A stretch of 32,295 nt of DNA from Candidatus Gaiellasilicea maunaloa (GTDB lineage: Bacteria > Actinomycetota > Thermoleophilia > Gaiellales > Gaiellaceae), in the NCBI GenBank assembly GCA_024330215.1, contig JANDLU010000034.1, positions 1 through 32,295 on the forward strand. Direction: 5' to 3'. The notes under the pieces were generated by a model, which saw only the letters and a program-made list of their open reading frames with translations, was not told where the DNA came from and searched no databases. Shown here piece by piece: positions 8,156 to 16,079 of this stretch (positions within the stretch are counted from its first letter, which is position 1; every line of letters starts with the position of its first letter). Position numbers and translations under genes: made by a program.

Positions 8156-9160
8156 CTAAGACTCAAGGCGCGCAGGCAGTCCGAAGAGCGGGAAGACGCG
8201 CTCGGTGTCGAGGAAGAACGTGAAGCCCACGATCTTGTCGCCGTCGAGCTCCAGCACCTGTAGCGCCCACGGGTCGTAGCCGTCCCCGGTCTCGCTCGGC
8301 TTGTACTGCCCGAACGCAGGTGCGCCGTTCGCCGCCGTCGTCGGGATCATCCTCGAGCCGCGGCAGGCGCCGCCGGGCCCGACCCACCAGGCGAGGATGT
8401 CTTCGCGCCCACGCAGCCAGAGGTCATAGGGCGGCATCGACTGGGTCGCGTCTTCCTGGATCAGCGAGGTGAGTGCATCCATGTCGTAGCGCTCGAACGC
8501 CTCGACGTACCGGGCCAGAAGGTCGGCGTCGGCCTCGTCGACGGACGAGCCCGTCTCCAGGGCGCTCGGGTCGCTGGCCTCCAGCGTCGCCCGCGCCCGC
8601 TGAAGTGCGCTCGTCACCGATGCCACGCTCGTCTCGAGGAGCTCCGCCACCTCGGTGGCCTTCCAGCGCAGCACCTCGCAGAGGATGAGCACGGCGCGCT
8701 GTCGCGGCGGCAGGTATTGCAGGGCGGCGACGAAGGCAAGCCTGATCGTCTCGCGTGCGACAGCGACCTCGGCCGGATCCCCGTCGGACACGACCCGGCC
8801 GTCGGGGATCGGCTCGATCCACGTGACCTCCGGCAGGGTGTTCAGGTTGGACGCGAGCGGCTCGCGCGCCGGGCCGAGATCCATCGGCAGGGCACGACGT
8901 TTCCTCCCGTCCAGGAGATCGAGGCAGACGTTCGTGGCGATCCGATAGAGCCACGAGCGCACCGCCGCCCGTCCCTCGAAGCGGTCGTACGCACGCCACG
9001 CCCGGATGAAGGTCTCCTGGACGGCGTCCTCGGCCTCGAACGGCGAGCCCACCATCCGGTAGCAGTAGGCCGTCAGCTCCCTCCGGTGCTGCTCGAGCTG
9101 ACGCTCGAGCTCGGCGGACGCGGGGGCGGCGGTGGGCGACGAGTTCTGCACTCGGGACAT
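8156..9160 (-). CDS. ECF-type RNA polymerase sigma factor with SnoaL-like C-terminus
   Basis: This protein of about 334 residues has sigma region 2 near its start (YCYRMVGSPFEAEDAVQETF and AAVRSWLYRIATNVCLDLL). Sigma region 4 follows (LQYLPPRQRAVLILCEVL and VAELLETSVASVTSALQRAR). A C-terminal SnoaL/NTF2-like domain comes last (LLARYVEAFERYDMDALTSL to the end). This architecture is that of extended ECF sigma factors such as the SigG/SigJ-like groups, in which the extra domain replaces a separate anti-sigma factor. No anti-sigma gene is nearby, which fits. The start is uncertain: an ATG at 9158-9160 is used, and a GTG at 9199 is in frame; neither has a good ribosome site. Promoter targets are unknown; the adjacent broken VOC gene is a likely former co-operon member. 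Confidence 0.9.
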   Translation of the reverse strand: MSRVQNSSPTAAPASAELERQLEQHRRELTAYCYRMVGSPFEAEDAVQETFIRAWRAYDRFEGRAAVRSWLYRIATNVCLDLLDGRKRRALPMDLGPAREPLASNLNTLPEVTWIEPIPDGRVVSDGDPAEVAVARETIRLAFVAALQYLPPRQRAVLILCEVLRWKATEVAELLETSVASVTSALQRARATLEASDPSALETGSSVDEADADLLARYVEAFERYDMDALTSLIQEDATQSMPPYDLWLRGREDILAWWVGPGGACRGSRMIPTTAANGAPAFGQYKPSETGDGYDPWALQVLELDGDKIVGFTFFLDTERVFPLFGLPARLES

Positions 9161-9239
9161 CGTAAGCGCTCGCGCTGCGCCTGAGGTACGGCTAGCCACA
9201 CACTTGCGGTCTCCCTCGACTCGGAGACCCGGCCCGGGA

Positions 9240-9695
9240 TCACGCGCGCAAGGCAGGAGCCGGAAGCTGCCGGACCAGGTTGTCGAGCGTCCGGCGCAGC
9301 GCGCGTGCGGTCGCGTACCGGAGCAGCGTGCGATCGAAGAGCCCGGCGAGCCCGGAACGTGGCATGAAGGAGACGACCAGCCGGTACTCGAATCCGGTGG
9401 CCGCGGGTTCGAAGTACCGCTCGTGCGCCGTGTCGGGCATGCCCTGCTGGGCAGTTCGGTAGCGCACGAGCGCCGGGCGGCGGAGCTCCTCGAGGGTCAT
9501 GTCCAGGTCGATTGCTCGTCCGGCGAGACGCATGCGCAGCCGCATCGTGTCTCCCGGCTCCTGCCAGCTCAACCGGCCCAAGCCCGGGATGTCGACGAGG
9601 TCGGGCCAGAAGTGAGGCCAGTTCTTGGGATCCGTGATGTAGTCGAAACCGACCTCCCGGTCGACCGGGAGCGTGCGCGACGCTTCGATCCTCAC
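9240..9695 (-). CDS. SRPBCC-family protein (polyketide cyclase/START-like)
   Basis: This 151-residue protein reads MRIEASRTLPVDREVGFDYI, then ITDPKNWPHFWPDL. The WPHFWPD segment and the later FEYRLVVSFMPR strand match the SRPBCC/polyketide-cyclase-like fold, which forms a hydrophobic ligand pocket. The start is a GTG at 9693-9695 with GGGAGGA five bases upstream. It is the last gene of a likely operon: flavin monooxygenase, FAD oxidoreductase, SRPBCC, 27 bp after the FAD gene stop. The ligand is unknown; it could bind the product of the two flavoenzymes. Confidence 0.8.
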   Translation of the reverse strand: MRIEASRTLPVDREVGFDYITDPKNWPHFWPDLVDIPGLGRLSWQEPGDTMRLRMRLAGRAIDLDMTLEELRRPALVRYRTAQQGMPDTAHERYFEPAATGFEYRLVVSFMPRSGLAGLFDRTLLRYATARALRRTLDNLVRQLPAPALRA

Positions 9696-9722
9696 GATCG
9701 TCCTCCCTGCCGTCCAGCGCTC

Positions 9723-11138
9723 TTACGCCGGCGGCTGGATGTTCCGGTTTGCCCGGAACAGGTTGTCGGGATCGTACGTCTTCTTGATCCGGACGAGCCG
9801 GTCCCAGTTGGCGCCGTACGTCGCCCGGACGCGCTCCTCGCCCTCGTCGGCGGTCTGGAAGTTGATGTAGGTACGGCCGGTCGAGAATGGTCGGACACGC
9901 GCCCAGCCGTCACGGACCCATTGCCGGAAGGCGTCGGCGTTCGGCTCGTCCGCCTCCCACATCCCGTTCACGCCCAGCGCGTAGCGTGCGTCGCGGTTCC
10001 CGACGGCCCCGTCGTCCTCGGCGTGCTGGTTGAGGACGCCGCCGAGCTGAAGGAAGCCGACCTGGGCTTCGGGAATCTGGCACTCGGCGAATACGTCCCT
10101 TACCGCCGCGAGCAGCCCGTCGCTCAACTCGGAGACGTACTCCGTCTTCCAGTAGTAGTGGGCGCCCTTGGGCTCGCTCTCGTCGAGGAACGACTGCTGC
10201 TGCGTGTAGGGCCACTCCTGGAGCACCTCGACGACGGGAGCGCCGAGCGCCCTGATCGGTGCCAGCGCCTCGTCCATCTTGTCGGGATCGCCGGAGTAGC
10301 AGACGACCATCGCGCAGATCTTGCGCCCGTGCCACTCCTCCGGGACGAAGGGCAGCGGCGGTGCGTGGAGGAGAACCATCCACACGGTCAGCTCCGCCGG
10401 CGACTCGGTCGTGATCGTCCGATAGGCCCGGAGAATCTCGTCCACCCGCTCGAAAGGCCACGCAATCAGGCCGCCGTAGACGATCGGGCCGACCTCGTGA
10501 AGGCGGAACGTGAACCGGGTGACGACGCCGAAGTTGCCGCCGCCGCCGCGGACCGCCCAGAACAGGTCGGCGTGCTGCTCGCGGTTGGCGACGCGGATCT
10601 CGCCGTCTGCGGTCACGATCTCGACCTCCTCGAGGTTGTCGACCGTCCAACCGAAGCGGCGCGACAGGTAGCCGAGGCCGCCGCCGAGCGTGAGACCGGC
10701 GACTCCGACCTCGGAGATGAAGCCGAGCACGGTCGCAAGCCCGTGCTCCTGCGTCGCCCTGTCGACGTCCTTGAGCAGGCAGCCGGGCCCGACCTGCGCG
10801 AGCCTGGCCTCGGGGTCGACCGTGAGCTCGCGCATCCGGGACATGTCGAGCGTCAGGCCGCGCTCGGCGATCGAAGTGCCGGCGATGTTGTGGCCCCCGC
10901 CCTTGATCCCGAGCAGCACGCCGTGCTCGCGGGCGAACCCGACGGCCGCGGCGACATCGTCGGCCGACGTCGGCTGGAGGACGAGCGCAGGGAACCGAGC
11001 AACGATGCCGTTCCAGATCAGAACGGCATCGTCCCAGCCTTCGTCGCCGGCGCGCAGCAGCGGCCCGTCGACCCGTGCGTCGAGCTCTTCGAGTTGCTCC
11101 GCCGTGAGGTTGGCGATGTCGTTGGTGATTGCCGTCAT
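9723..11138 (-). CDS. FAD-linked oxidoreductase (berberine-bridge-like)
   Basis: This 471-residue enzyme has an N-terminal FAD_binding_4 (PCMH) domain and a C-terminal BBE segment ending YINFQ and YDPDNLFRANRNIQPP. The motif GGGHNIAG places a histidine at about residue 83 where this family attaches FAD covalently. GLTLGGGLGYLSRRFG and VRGGGGNFGVVTRF are the standard flavin-contact loops. Relatives oxidise sugars, alcohols or alkaloid-like and polyketide substrates. The cysteine that bicovalent members use is not apparent in the GLTLGGGLGYLS region, so single His attachment is likely. The ATG at 11136-11138 overlaps the TGA of the monooxygenase gene (ATGA), indicating translational coupling. 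Confidence 0.9.
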   Translation of the reverse strand: MTAITNDIANLTAEQLEELDARVDGPLLRAGDEGWDDAVLIWNGIVARFPALVLQPTSADDVAAAVGFAREHGVLLGIKGGGHNIAGTSIAERGLTLDMSRMRELTVDPEARLAQVGPGCLLKDVDRATQEHGLATVLGFISEVGVAGLTLGGGLGYLSRRFGWTVDNLEEVEIVTADGEIRVANREQHADLFWAVRGGGGNFGVVTRFTFRLHEVGPIVYGGLIAWPFERVDEILRAYRTITTESPAELTVWMVLLHAPPLPFVPEEWHGRKICAMVVCYSGDPDKMDEALAPIRALGAPVVEVLQEWPYTQQQSFLDESEPKGAHYYWKTEYVSELSDGLLAAVRDVFAECQIPEAQVGFLQLGGVLNQHAEDDGAVGNRDARYALGVNGMWEADEPNADAFRQWVRDGWARVRPFSTGRTYINFQTADEGEERVRATYGANWDRLVRIKKTYDPDNLFRANRNIQPPA

Positions 11139-12277
11139 GTCCGGTGTACCTCCCCCTTCAGGGTTCGAGTCGAGTGCAGCTCTTGTGCAGCAGGCCGGCC
11201 ATTCGACCTGGACGAGATGTGCTTCGCAACGCGCTCGGCGTCCCTTCCTGCGCCGAGGATGAGCATGGAGCTGAAGGAGTGCAGGAAGAGCAAACCGAGG
11301 AAATAGAGGCCCGGCGACGCAGCGACGACGCCGCGATCCTGCTCGGGATATCCGTCCTCGCCCACGACCGGGAGCTGGATCCAGCTGAAGTCGTTCCGAA
11401 ACCCGGTGCACCAGATCACGTTCGCGACCTCCGCCACCTGGCCGTCGTCGAACATGGGCATTCCGTCCTGGACCCCGACCGTCTTCGCGACGACACGCTC
11501 GACGCCGACGGCAGCCAAGTCAGCGGCCTTGATCCGGAGGAGAGGCCCGCCGTGAGCCCGGATCTTGGCACGAGCCTTGCGGCCGATGGGTGTGCCGACC
11601 GTCAAGACGCGAGTGGCGACGAACCGCATCACGGGCCAGATGACGGGCGCCAAGCGGCCGTCGACCCGGAACGGGATCTGGCCGGTATCGGTCCCCGATA
11701 GGAGCGTCCGGTGCTCGCCGGCCACCTCGAACGCGATGTCCGCACCCGAGTGGGCGGCACCCACGACGAGGACCGGACCCTCCTGCAGCTGGGCGGGGCT
11801 TCGGTAGTCGTTGGAATGGAGCTGCCTGACGCTCGGGTCGAGCTCGGTGGCGAAGGACGGGATCACGGGACTGCGGAACACGCCCGTAGCCACGACCACG
11901 TGGTCGGCCTCGAACCGACGCTCGCCGGCGGTGACGAGGTACCGCTCGCCTTCCTTGGAAAGCCCGTCGACGGCGACGCCTGCCCGGACGGGAAGCTCGA
12001 ACCGTAGCGCGTAGGACTCGAGGTAGTCGGCCATCTCGTTGCCGGTCGGGAAAGCGTGACGCCGAGCGGGAAACGGCATCCCCGGCAGCCCGTCGTAGCG
12101 CGCAGGCGAGTAGAGCCTGAGGGAGGACCAGCGCTTTCGCCAGGAGTCGCCGATCCGCTCGTTCGCGTCCAGGATCACGCAGGGCCGGCCTCGCCTCTTC
12201 AGGTGATACGCCGCCGAGAGCCCGGCCTGACCACCGCCGACGATCACCGTCTCGAACTGCTCTGCCTGCTCCGTCAC
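11135..12277 (-). CDS. Flavin-containing monooxygenase-like NAD(P)/FAD oxidoreductase
   Basis: This 380-residue flavoprotein has an FAD-binding Rossmann motif at its start (TVIVGGGQAGLSAAYHL) and a second dinucleotide motif (VLVVGAAHSGADIAFEV). The segment RIGDSWRKRWSSLRLYSP is characteristic of the FMO/Baeyer-Villiger-like and CzcO-like families. WCTGFRNDFSWI near the C-terminus is the usual ATGF-type motif variant. The GTG at 12277 is chosen because GGAGGAGGA lies just upstream. It overlaps the FAD oxidoreductase by four bases. The TPR-LuxR gene lies 126 bp upstream on the same strand and may control it. The substrate is unknown. Confidence 0.88.
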   Translation of the reverse strand: MTEQAEQFETVIVGGGQAGLSAAYHLKRRGRPCVILDANERIGDSWRKRWSSLRLYSPARYDGLPGMPFPARRHAFPTGNEMADYLESYALRFELPVRAGVAVDGLSKEGERYLVTAGERRFEADHVVVATGVFRSPVIPSFATELDPSVRQLHSNDYRSPAQLQEGPVLVVGAAHSGADIAFEVAGEHRTLLSGTDTGQIPFRVDGRLAPVIWPVMRFVATRVLTVGTPIGRKARAKIRAHGGPLLRIKAADLAAVGVERVVAKTVGVQDGMPMFDDGQVAEVANVIWCTGFRNDFSWIQLPVVGEDGYPEQDRGVVAASPGLYFLGLLFLHSFSSMLILGAGRDAERVAKHISSRSNGRPAAQELHSTRTLKGEVHRT

Positions 12278-12403
12278 TTCGTCTTCCTCCTCCTGCGTGG
12301 CACGACAACGAACGACGGTACGGCCGGAGACGGCGGCGCACATCGCCCGGAACCACCAACTGCGGAGGAGGAAACCCGTGGTCATTTCTGACCACTCGCG
12401 GCG

Positions 12404-14083
12404 TCAGACCAGGTCGTGCTCGAACGCGAACGCGCCGGCCGCGGTTCGCGACGAGACGCGGAGCTTCGCGAAGATGTTCTGGACGTGCCGGGCCACGGTG
12501 TGCTCGCTGATGACGAGCGCCGAGGCGATCGCCCGATTGCTCTTCCCGGCCGCGACGAGGCGCAAGACCTCGAGCTCGCGCGGCGTCAGGCCATGGGCAG
12601 CGCCGGACACGTCAGCCCGGCTGAACGAGTCGAGGCGGGCGAGGTCCGGCGCTGCTCCCAGTCGCGCGAAGGCTCCGCGGGCTGCGTCCAACTCCATCGC
12701 GGCGGCGTCGTCGTCGCCGAGAGCCCGGCAGGCCAGGCCGACGAGCACCCGCACCCGGGCGGCCTCATAGGGTGCCTCGAGGTCGTGCCACAGCTGCCAC
12801 GCGTGCCGCAGCGAAACCAAGGCGGAGCGTGCCTCCCCGCGATCCAGGTCGACCGCCCCCCGGGCCTGGGCGGCCATTGCCGCCAGCATGATGCTCTTGT
12901 GGCTCTCGGCGATCTCTCCGAGCTCGCGACACGCGGCGTACGCTTCCGCCGCGTCGCCGACGGCGAGCATGATCTCGACGTACGCCGCCAGCAGGCCGGC
13001 GCGCTTCAGCCGCTCGGAGACCTCGCCGGCCGCCCTGCGGATCGCCGCGGCGGCCACGTCGGCTCGCCCCTGTGCCAACCGCAGCTGAGCCAGCCCCGGC
13101 TGGGGCTCCCAGCCGTTCCGGCTCGCCTCCCGGTACGCCTCCTCGGCGGCTCCGAACTCGCCCTGCAGGCGAAGGAGCTCTCCCTGGCGGTAGTGAGCCA
13201 GGCCGCAGGCCGAGTTCGATGTCGCCACGAAACGGAGGCTGGCGCGTCGTGCCTCTTCCAGCGCGTCCGGCCACGCACCATCGAGCTGCATGATCTCGGC
13301 GCGATGCACGAGGCAGCGGCCGGTGAAGGCCACCAGGTCGGGCTGGTCCGCGCACCAGCGCGTCAGCGCTGCCGTCCACTCACGAGCTCGACCCAGCTCG
13401 TACACCTCCTGACAAGCCAGGATCACGCCGCAGTAGACCAACCCGGTCGGGATCGGCGACAGCTCCCCTGTCGTGACCGCGACCATCGCCTCGTCGAGCA
13501 GTCCGAGACCTTCCTTGACCTGCCCGTTCTTGATCAACATGCAGCCCTGCCCGTGAACGGCGAGCGCGAACAGGTCCGCGTCGCCGAAGCGCTGGCCGAT
13601 CTCTGCTGCGGCGGCGACCGCCTCGGCCGCGGCCGCGAAGTCGCCCGCCGCCTCGTGCTGGAACATGACGGGCAGCAACATGTAGCCACGTTCCGCGCAG
13701 TCGCGACCGTCGCGCTCGAGCAACCGCTGCGCCCGGCCAAGCCAGCCAGACGCGCCGCCCGCTTCACCCCGAAGCGCCAGGTTCATGCCGACCCAGAACG
13801 CGCAGCGCACGGCGGGCAGAGCCTCTCCCGCGTCGGCGTAGAGTTGATGGGCACGCTCGTGGAAGCTCATCCACTCGTCATCGCGGCCGAGCATGTAGGC
13901 CGCCGTCGCGAGCAGCTCGAGGTCCTCCGCTCCTAGCAGGCCCGCCTCGTCGGCGCGTCTGAACGTCTCGTAGGCGTCGAGCCACACCCGCGCCGCATAG
14001 GACCGACGACCGCGCTCGAGTTGGCCCGACCTCTGCGCCGCTCGCGCAGGCTCGGAATCGCCCCTGACCCGGACTGGGGACAT
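12404..14083 (-). CDS. Second LuxR-family regulator with TPR-like region
   Basis: This 559-residue regulator has the same plan as the LuxR gene at 3007-4671. Alanine-rich helical repeats make up the first 480 residues ([16 protein letters not shown]-like starts such as [20 protein letters not shown]). A C-terminal GerE HTH follows ([20 protein letters not shown], then [20 protein letters not shown]). It lacks a P-loop. The ATG at 14081-14083 has no obvious ribosome site, so the start is provisional. The flavin monooxygenase gene lies 126 bp downstream on the same strand. It may control that cassette (inferred). It is the last clear gene before the mobile-gene graveyard on its right. Confidence 0.85.
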   Translation of the reverse strand: MSPVRVRGDSEPARAAQRSGQLERGRRSYAARVWLDAYETFRRADEAGLLGAEDLELLATAAYMLGRDDEWMSFHERAHQLYADAGEALPAVRCAFWVGMNLALRGEAGGASGWLGRAQRLLERDGRDCAERGYMLLPVMFQHEAAGDFAAAAEAVAAAAEIGQRFGDADLFALAVHGQGCMLIKNGQVKEGLGLLDEAMVAVTTGELSPIPTGLVYCGVILACQEVYELGRAREWTAALTRWCADQPDLVAFTGRCLVHRAEIMQLDGAWPDALEEARRASLRFVATSNSACGLAHYRQGELLRLQGEFGAAEEAYREASRNGWEPQPGLAQLRLAQGRADVAAAAIRRAAGEVSERLKRAGLLAAYVEIMLAVGDAAEAYAACRELGEIAESHKSIMLAAMAAQARGAVDLDRGEARSALVSLRHAWQLWHDLEAPYEAARVRVLVGLACRALGDDDAAAMELDAARGAFARLGAAPDLARLDSFSRADVSGAAHGLTPRELEVLRLVAAGKSNRAIASALVISEHTVARHVQNIFAKLRVSSRTAAGAFAFEHDLV

Positions 14084-14226
14084 GAGCGCACTCTAGATGC
14101 TCGCTGAGGTGGCTATCGCGTCTCGTCCGCGGCCCATGCTCCTCGAACTGATCGAAGAGCGGCTGATCGGCGTCGCCGAGCTCCAGCCCGACGCGCCAGC
14201 AGTCAGCCCCGCCCGCAACGACTCGA

Positions 14227-14313
14227 CTACGCGGGTTCGCCGCGGGCGTCCCGAATCGCGTCGATCAACTGCCCGGTCGTGCAGAGGATGAGGCTGCGCT
14301 TGTCTCCGATGCC
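14227..14313 (-). pseudogene. PIN-toxin C-terminal fragment
   Basis: The minus frame over these bases reads DKRSLILCTTGQLIDAIRD followed by ARGEPA and a TAG, nearly the same as the C-terminus of the PIN protein at 20746-21180. The DNA at 14231-14292 matches 20750-20811 at 55 of 62 positions. A TGA lies immediately upstream in frame, so no start and no catalytic residues remain. It is a broken copy left by recombination or decay. Confidence 0.75.
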
Positions 14314-14565
14314 GATTCAGCGGCTCGAACGCGAGCAGGAACACATTCGGCGCGCGCTCCATCGGCAGACGCTTCGCCTGGAGGAGCACGACGACCCCAA
14401 CCATCCCGTCGTCGCCGCAGCCAAGCAGCGGATCGAGGCGCTGACCAGCCGCCAGGCAGCGACCGAGCACGCCATCGGAGACATCGAGGCACGCGTGCGG
14501 CCCCGGCGAGATCGAGGCCATTCTCGACGCCGTGCCTGACGTCCATAGCGAGCTGCGCAAGGCAT
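14309..14565 (+). pseudogene. Serine-recombinase C-terminal fragment
   Basis: The plus frame reads MPIQRLEREQEHIRRALHRQ, then DPNHPVVAAAKQRIEALTSR. After a one-base frameshift near 14505 it continues GEIEAILDAVPDVHSELRKA. This is the coiled-coil segment found behind the zinc ribbon of large serine recombinases in actinobacteria. The catalytic domain and the rest of the C-terminus are absent. It is a mobile-element relic; assignment rests on my recall of the family pattern. Confidence 0.55.
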
Positions 14566-14857
14566 CGCATAAAATGGGTAGAAGGTTCGTTGTCAAACTG
14601 AGCAACGTGCGCCGCGCTGCGAGAGTCGGGAATCGGGCGCAACCGTCAGCGTGTACTCGGTGGATCAGCGTTACCTCGCGATTGCCCGACCAAACGCCTC
14701 CACGAACTCGCGCTGGCGGCCGCTTCCTGGGAAGGGAACCCTCACATCGCTCACAGGCAACCCCGCGCTCTTCAAGGCTTGTAGCGAGCGGCCGCTTCGC
14801 GCCGACGCCGAAGACTGTCGTCGTGAGGAACGTTCATCTCCGCATGTTCTGCATTTT
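14566..14857. other. Unassigned stretch between relics
   Basis: No convincing complete gene is visible. On the minus strand a frame ends ALKSAGLPVSDVRVPFPG, then GRQREFVEAFGRAIAR and a stop at 14671. It reads like the C-terminus of a real protein, but I do not recognise it and no start is evident, so it may be another truncated gene. I find no clear RNA gene or terminator. Confidence 0.35.
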
Positions 14858-15454
14858 TCAGCTTCGTGCAAATGCGAGGAGCGACGCAATTTCCCCGCCG
14901 TCGGCGGCCTGCAGGGCTTCGATGTACATCCGCCGGGCTGCGGTGGCGTCTTTGGCGGCGAGCGACACACCCCACGTGAATCGCTCGCCGCCCAGCACCT
15001 CGACCAGCAGATCGGCACCGGTGCGCGCGAGGCGACCGTTGCCATTGGGGAATGGATGAATCGCGACGAGGCGATGATGGAACCGGACGGCGAGCTCGTC
15101 GGGTTCGTAGACCTCGTTCTCGACCCAGTAGAGAGTGTTTCCAAGCAGCTGCCCGATCTCCTCGGCGATCCGCCAGTAGTCGACGCCGATGTTCTTGTTG
15201 CTCGTTCGATAGCTTCCCGCCCATCGCCAGACCTCGCCGAACATCCGGCGGTGCAAATGCCTGATGAAGCTCTCGGCTATGAGTTCTGGAAGGCGGACCC
15301 TCCGCCCCCGCGTCCAGGACTCGGCACGAAGGATGTTCTCCTGTTCGGCGCGATCGAGGTCACCGCGGGTCGACAGCCAGGACGGGATGAGCCCCTCTGC
15401 CTCGTCGGGATCGAGCGGGGTTTGGCCCGCGCCGCCGCCGACCAGGAAGTGCAT
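14858..15454 (-). CDS. Fic-domain protein of the 'mobile mystery protein B' type
   Basis: This 198-residue protein carries the complete Fic catalytic motif HPFPNGNGRLAR (about residues 133-144), with the histidine required for AMP transfer. Upstream family segments are AEQENILRAESW, LHRRMFGEVWRWAG and TSNKNIGVDYW. This combination matches the family annotated as mobile mystery protein B, which travels with a helix-turn-helix partner on mobile elements. Fic proteins usually transfer AMP to a target protein; many are toxins. The typical inhibitory [ST]xxxE[GN] helix is not evident, so control may come from the partner. The partner's stop precedes this start by 3 bases. The gene appears intact. 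Confidence 0.9.
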   Translation of the reverse strand: MHFLVGGGAGQTPLDPDEAEGLIPSWLSTRGDLDRAEQENILRAESWTRGRRVRLPELIAESFIRHLHRRMFGEVWRWAGSYRTSNKNIGVDYWRIAEEIGQLLGNTLYWVENEVYEPDELAVRFHHRLVAIHPFPNGNGRLARTGADLLVEVLGGERFTWGVSLAAKDATAARRMYIEALQAADGGEIASLLAFARS

Positions 15455-15457
15455 TGC

Positions 15458-15907
15458 CTAGGCGCGCCAGAGGCGGCGGGAGTTCTTCAACTCTTCCGCG
15501 AGTTCGTCGACGAGACGCTCCTTGTCGAGGGAGTCGTCGACGAGTTGATCCTCGAGTAGCATCGTGTGCCGCACTCTCTCTGTCTCCTTCAAGGCGACGT
15601 CATGTGCGCGACGGTCGACGATCTCCTCCAATGAGTCGTTCGGCACCAGGGCATAGGCGAGGGTGCAATCGAGGGCCTCGGCAGCGCGACGCAGGCTCTC
15701 GAGCCGAATCGATCCGTCGGCTTCGGACCTCTCCAGTTGCGCGACCGCTTGGCGCGTCGTGCCAAGCCGGCCAGCCAGATCAGCCGATGACATGCCGAGC
15801 GACTCACGGATCGCCCGGATCCACCCGCGCACCGGCGCTGGCGCGAAAGAGCGCCAGCCGGCCAACCGTTCATCGAGGGCCTGGCGGGCTAGGGTCGTAG
15901 TCTTCAT
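15458..15907 (-). CDS. Xre-type HTH regulator of the 'mobile mystery protein A' type
   Basis: This 149-residue protein opens MKTTTLARQALDERL, followed by the HTH core IRESLGMSSADLAGRLGTTR and AVAQLERSEADGSIRLESLR. The middle LEALDCTLAYALVPNDSLEE-type segment (here AEALDCTLAYALVPNDSLEE) and the end ELAEELKNSRRLWRA fit the mobile mystery A family. Family A is the DNA-binding partner of the Fic-type B protein; autorepression is the natural role but is inferred. The ATG at 15907 is used; an in-frame GTG lies at 15919. Directly upstream are four evenly spaced palindromes, likely its own operators. Its stop and the Fic start are 3 bases apart. Confidence 0.88.
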   Translation of the reverse strand: MKTTTLARQALDERLAGWRSFAPAPVRGWIRAIRESLGMSSADLAGRLGTTRQAVAQLERSEADGSIRLESLRRAAEALDCTLAYALVPNDSLEEIVDRRAHDVALKETERVRHTMLLEDQLVDDSLDKERLVDELAEELKNSRRLWRA

Positions 15908-15939
15908 AGTCTTGAGCACGTTGGCAACAGTAGCAAAAT

Positions 15940-16058
15940 TGACAAGCTAGAGCTTGTCATCGATGCGGCGACCGACAACTTGTATCTTGCCACCTCTCGA
16001 GTAAGTGACAAGTTATAGATTGTCATAGTTTATTGATTTGTCAACGTATAGCTTGACC
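15940..16058. promoter_or_regulatory. Array of four 20-bp palindromes at 33-bp spacing
   Basis: The four 20-mers are TGACAAGCTAGAGCTTGTCA (15940), CGACAACTTGTATCTTGCCA (15973), TGACAAGTTATAGATTGTCA (16006) and TGTCAACGTATAGCTTGACC (16039). Each starts 33 bp after the last, separated by 13-bp spacers unlike each other. Ten positions are identical in all four (2, 4, 5, 6, 9, 12, 15, 16, 17, 19). Every one pairs with its dyad partner (2/19, 4/17, 5/16, 6/15, 9/12). They lie directly upstream of the Xre/Fic operon, so they are likely operators, and TTGACA- and TTGTCA-like -35 hexamers fall inside half-sites. A spacing near three helical turns would put all sites on about the same DNA face. I could not place a -10 box with confidence. 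Confidence 0.85.
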
Positions 16059-16079
16059 ACGGGAGGGGTTTGGTTCTAA

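Noticed and set aside
12900-13300. Long minus-strand and plus-strand frames inside the second LuxR gene
   Set aside because: They are shadows of the LuxR gene with arginine/alanine-rich text and no start sites with ribosome signals.
14100-14226. Small frames between the LuxR start and the PIN fragment
   Set aside because: No frame resembles a protein family, and no ribosome site or RNA structure stands out.
15907-15926. A fifth palindrome one period below the array
   Set aside because: The 20-mer here shares only a weak right half (TTGGCA) and misses G2, C4, A5 and A6, so the array is taken as four copies.
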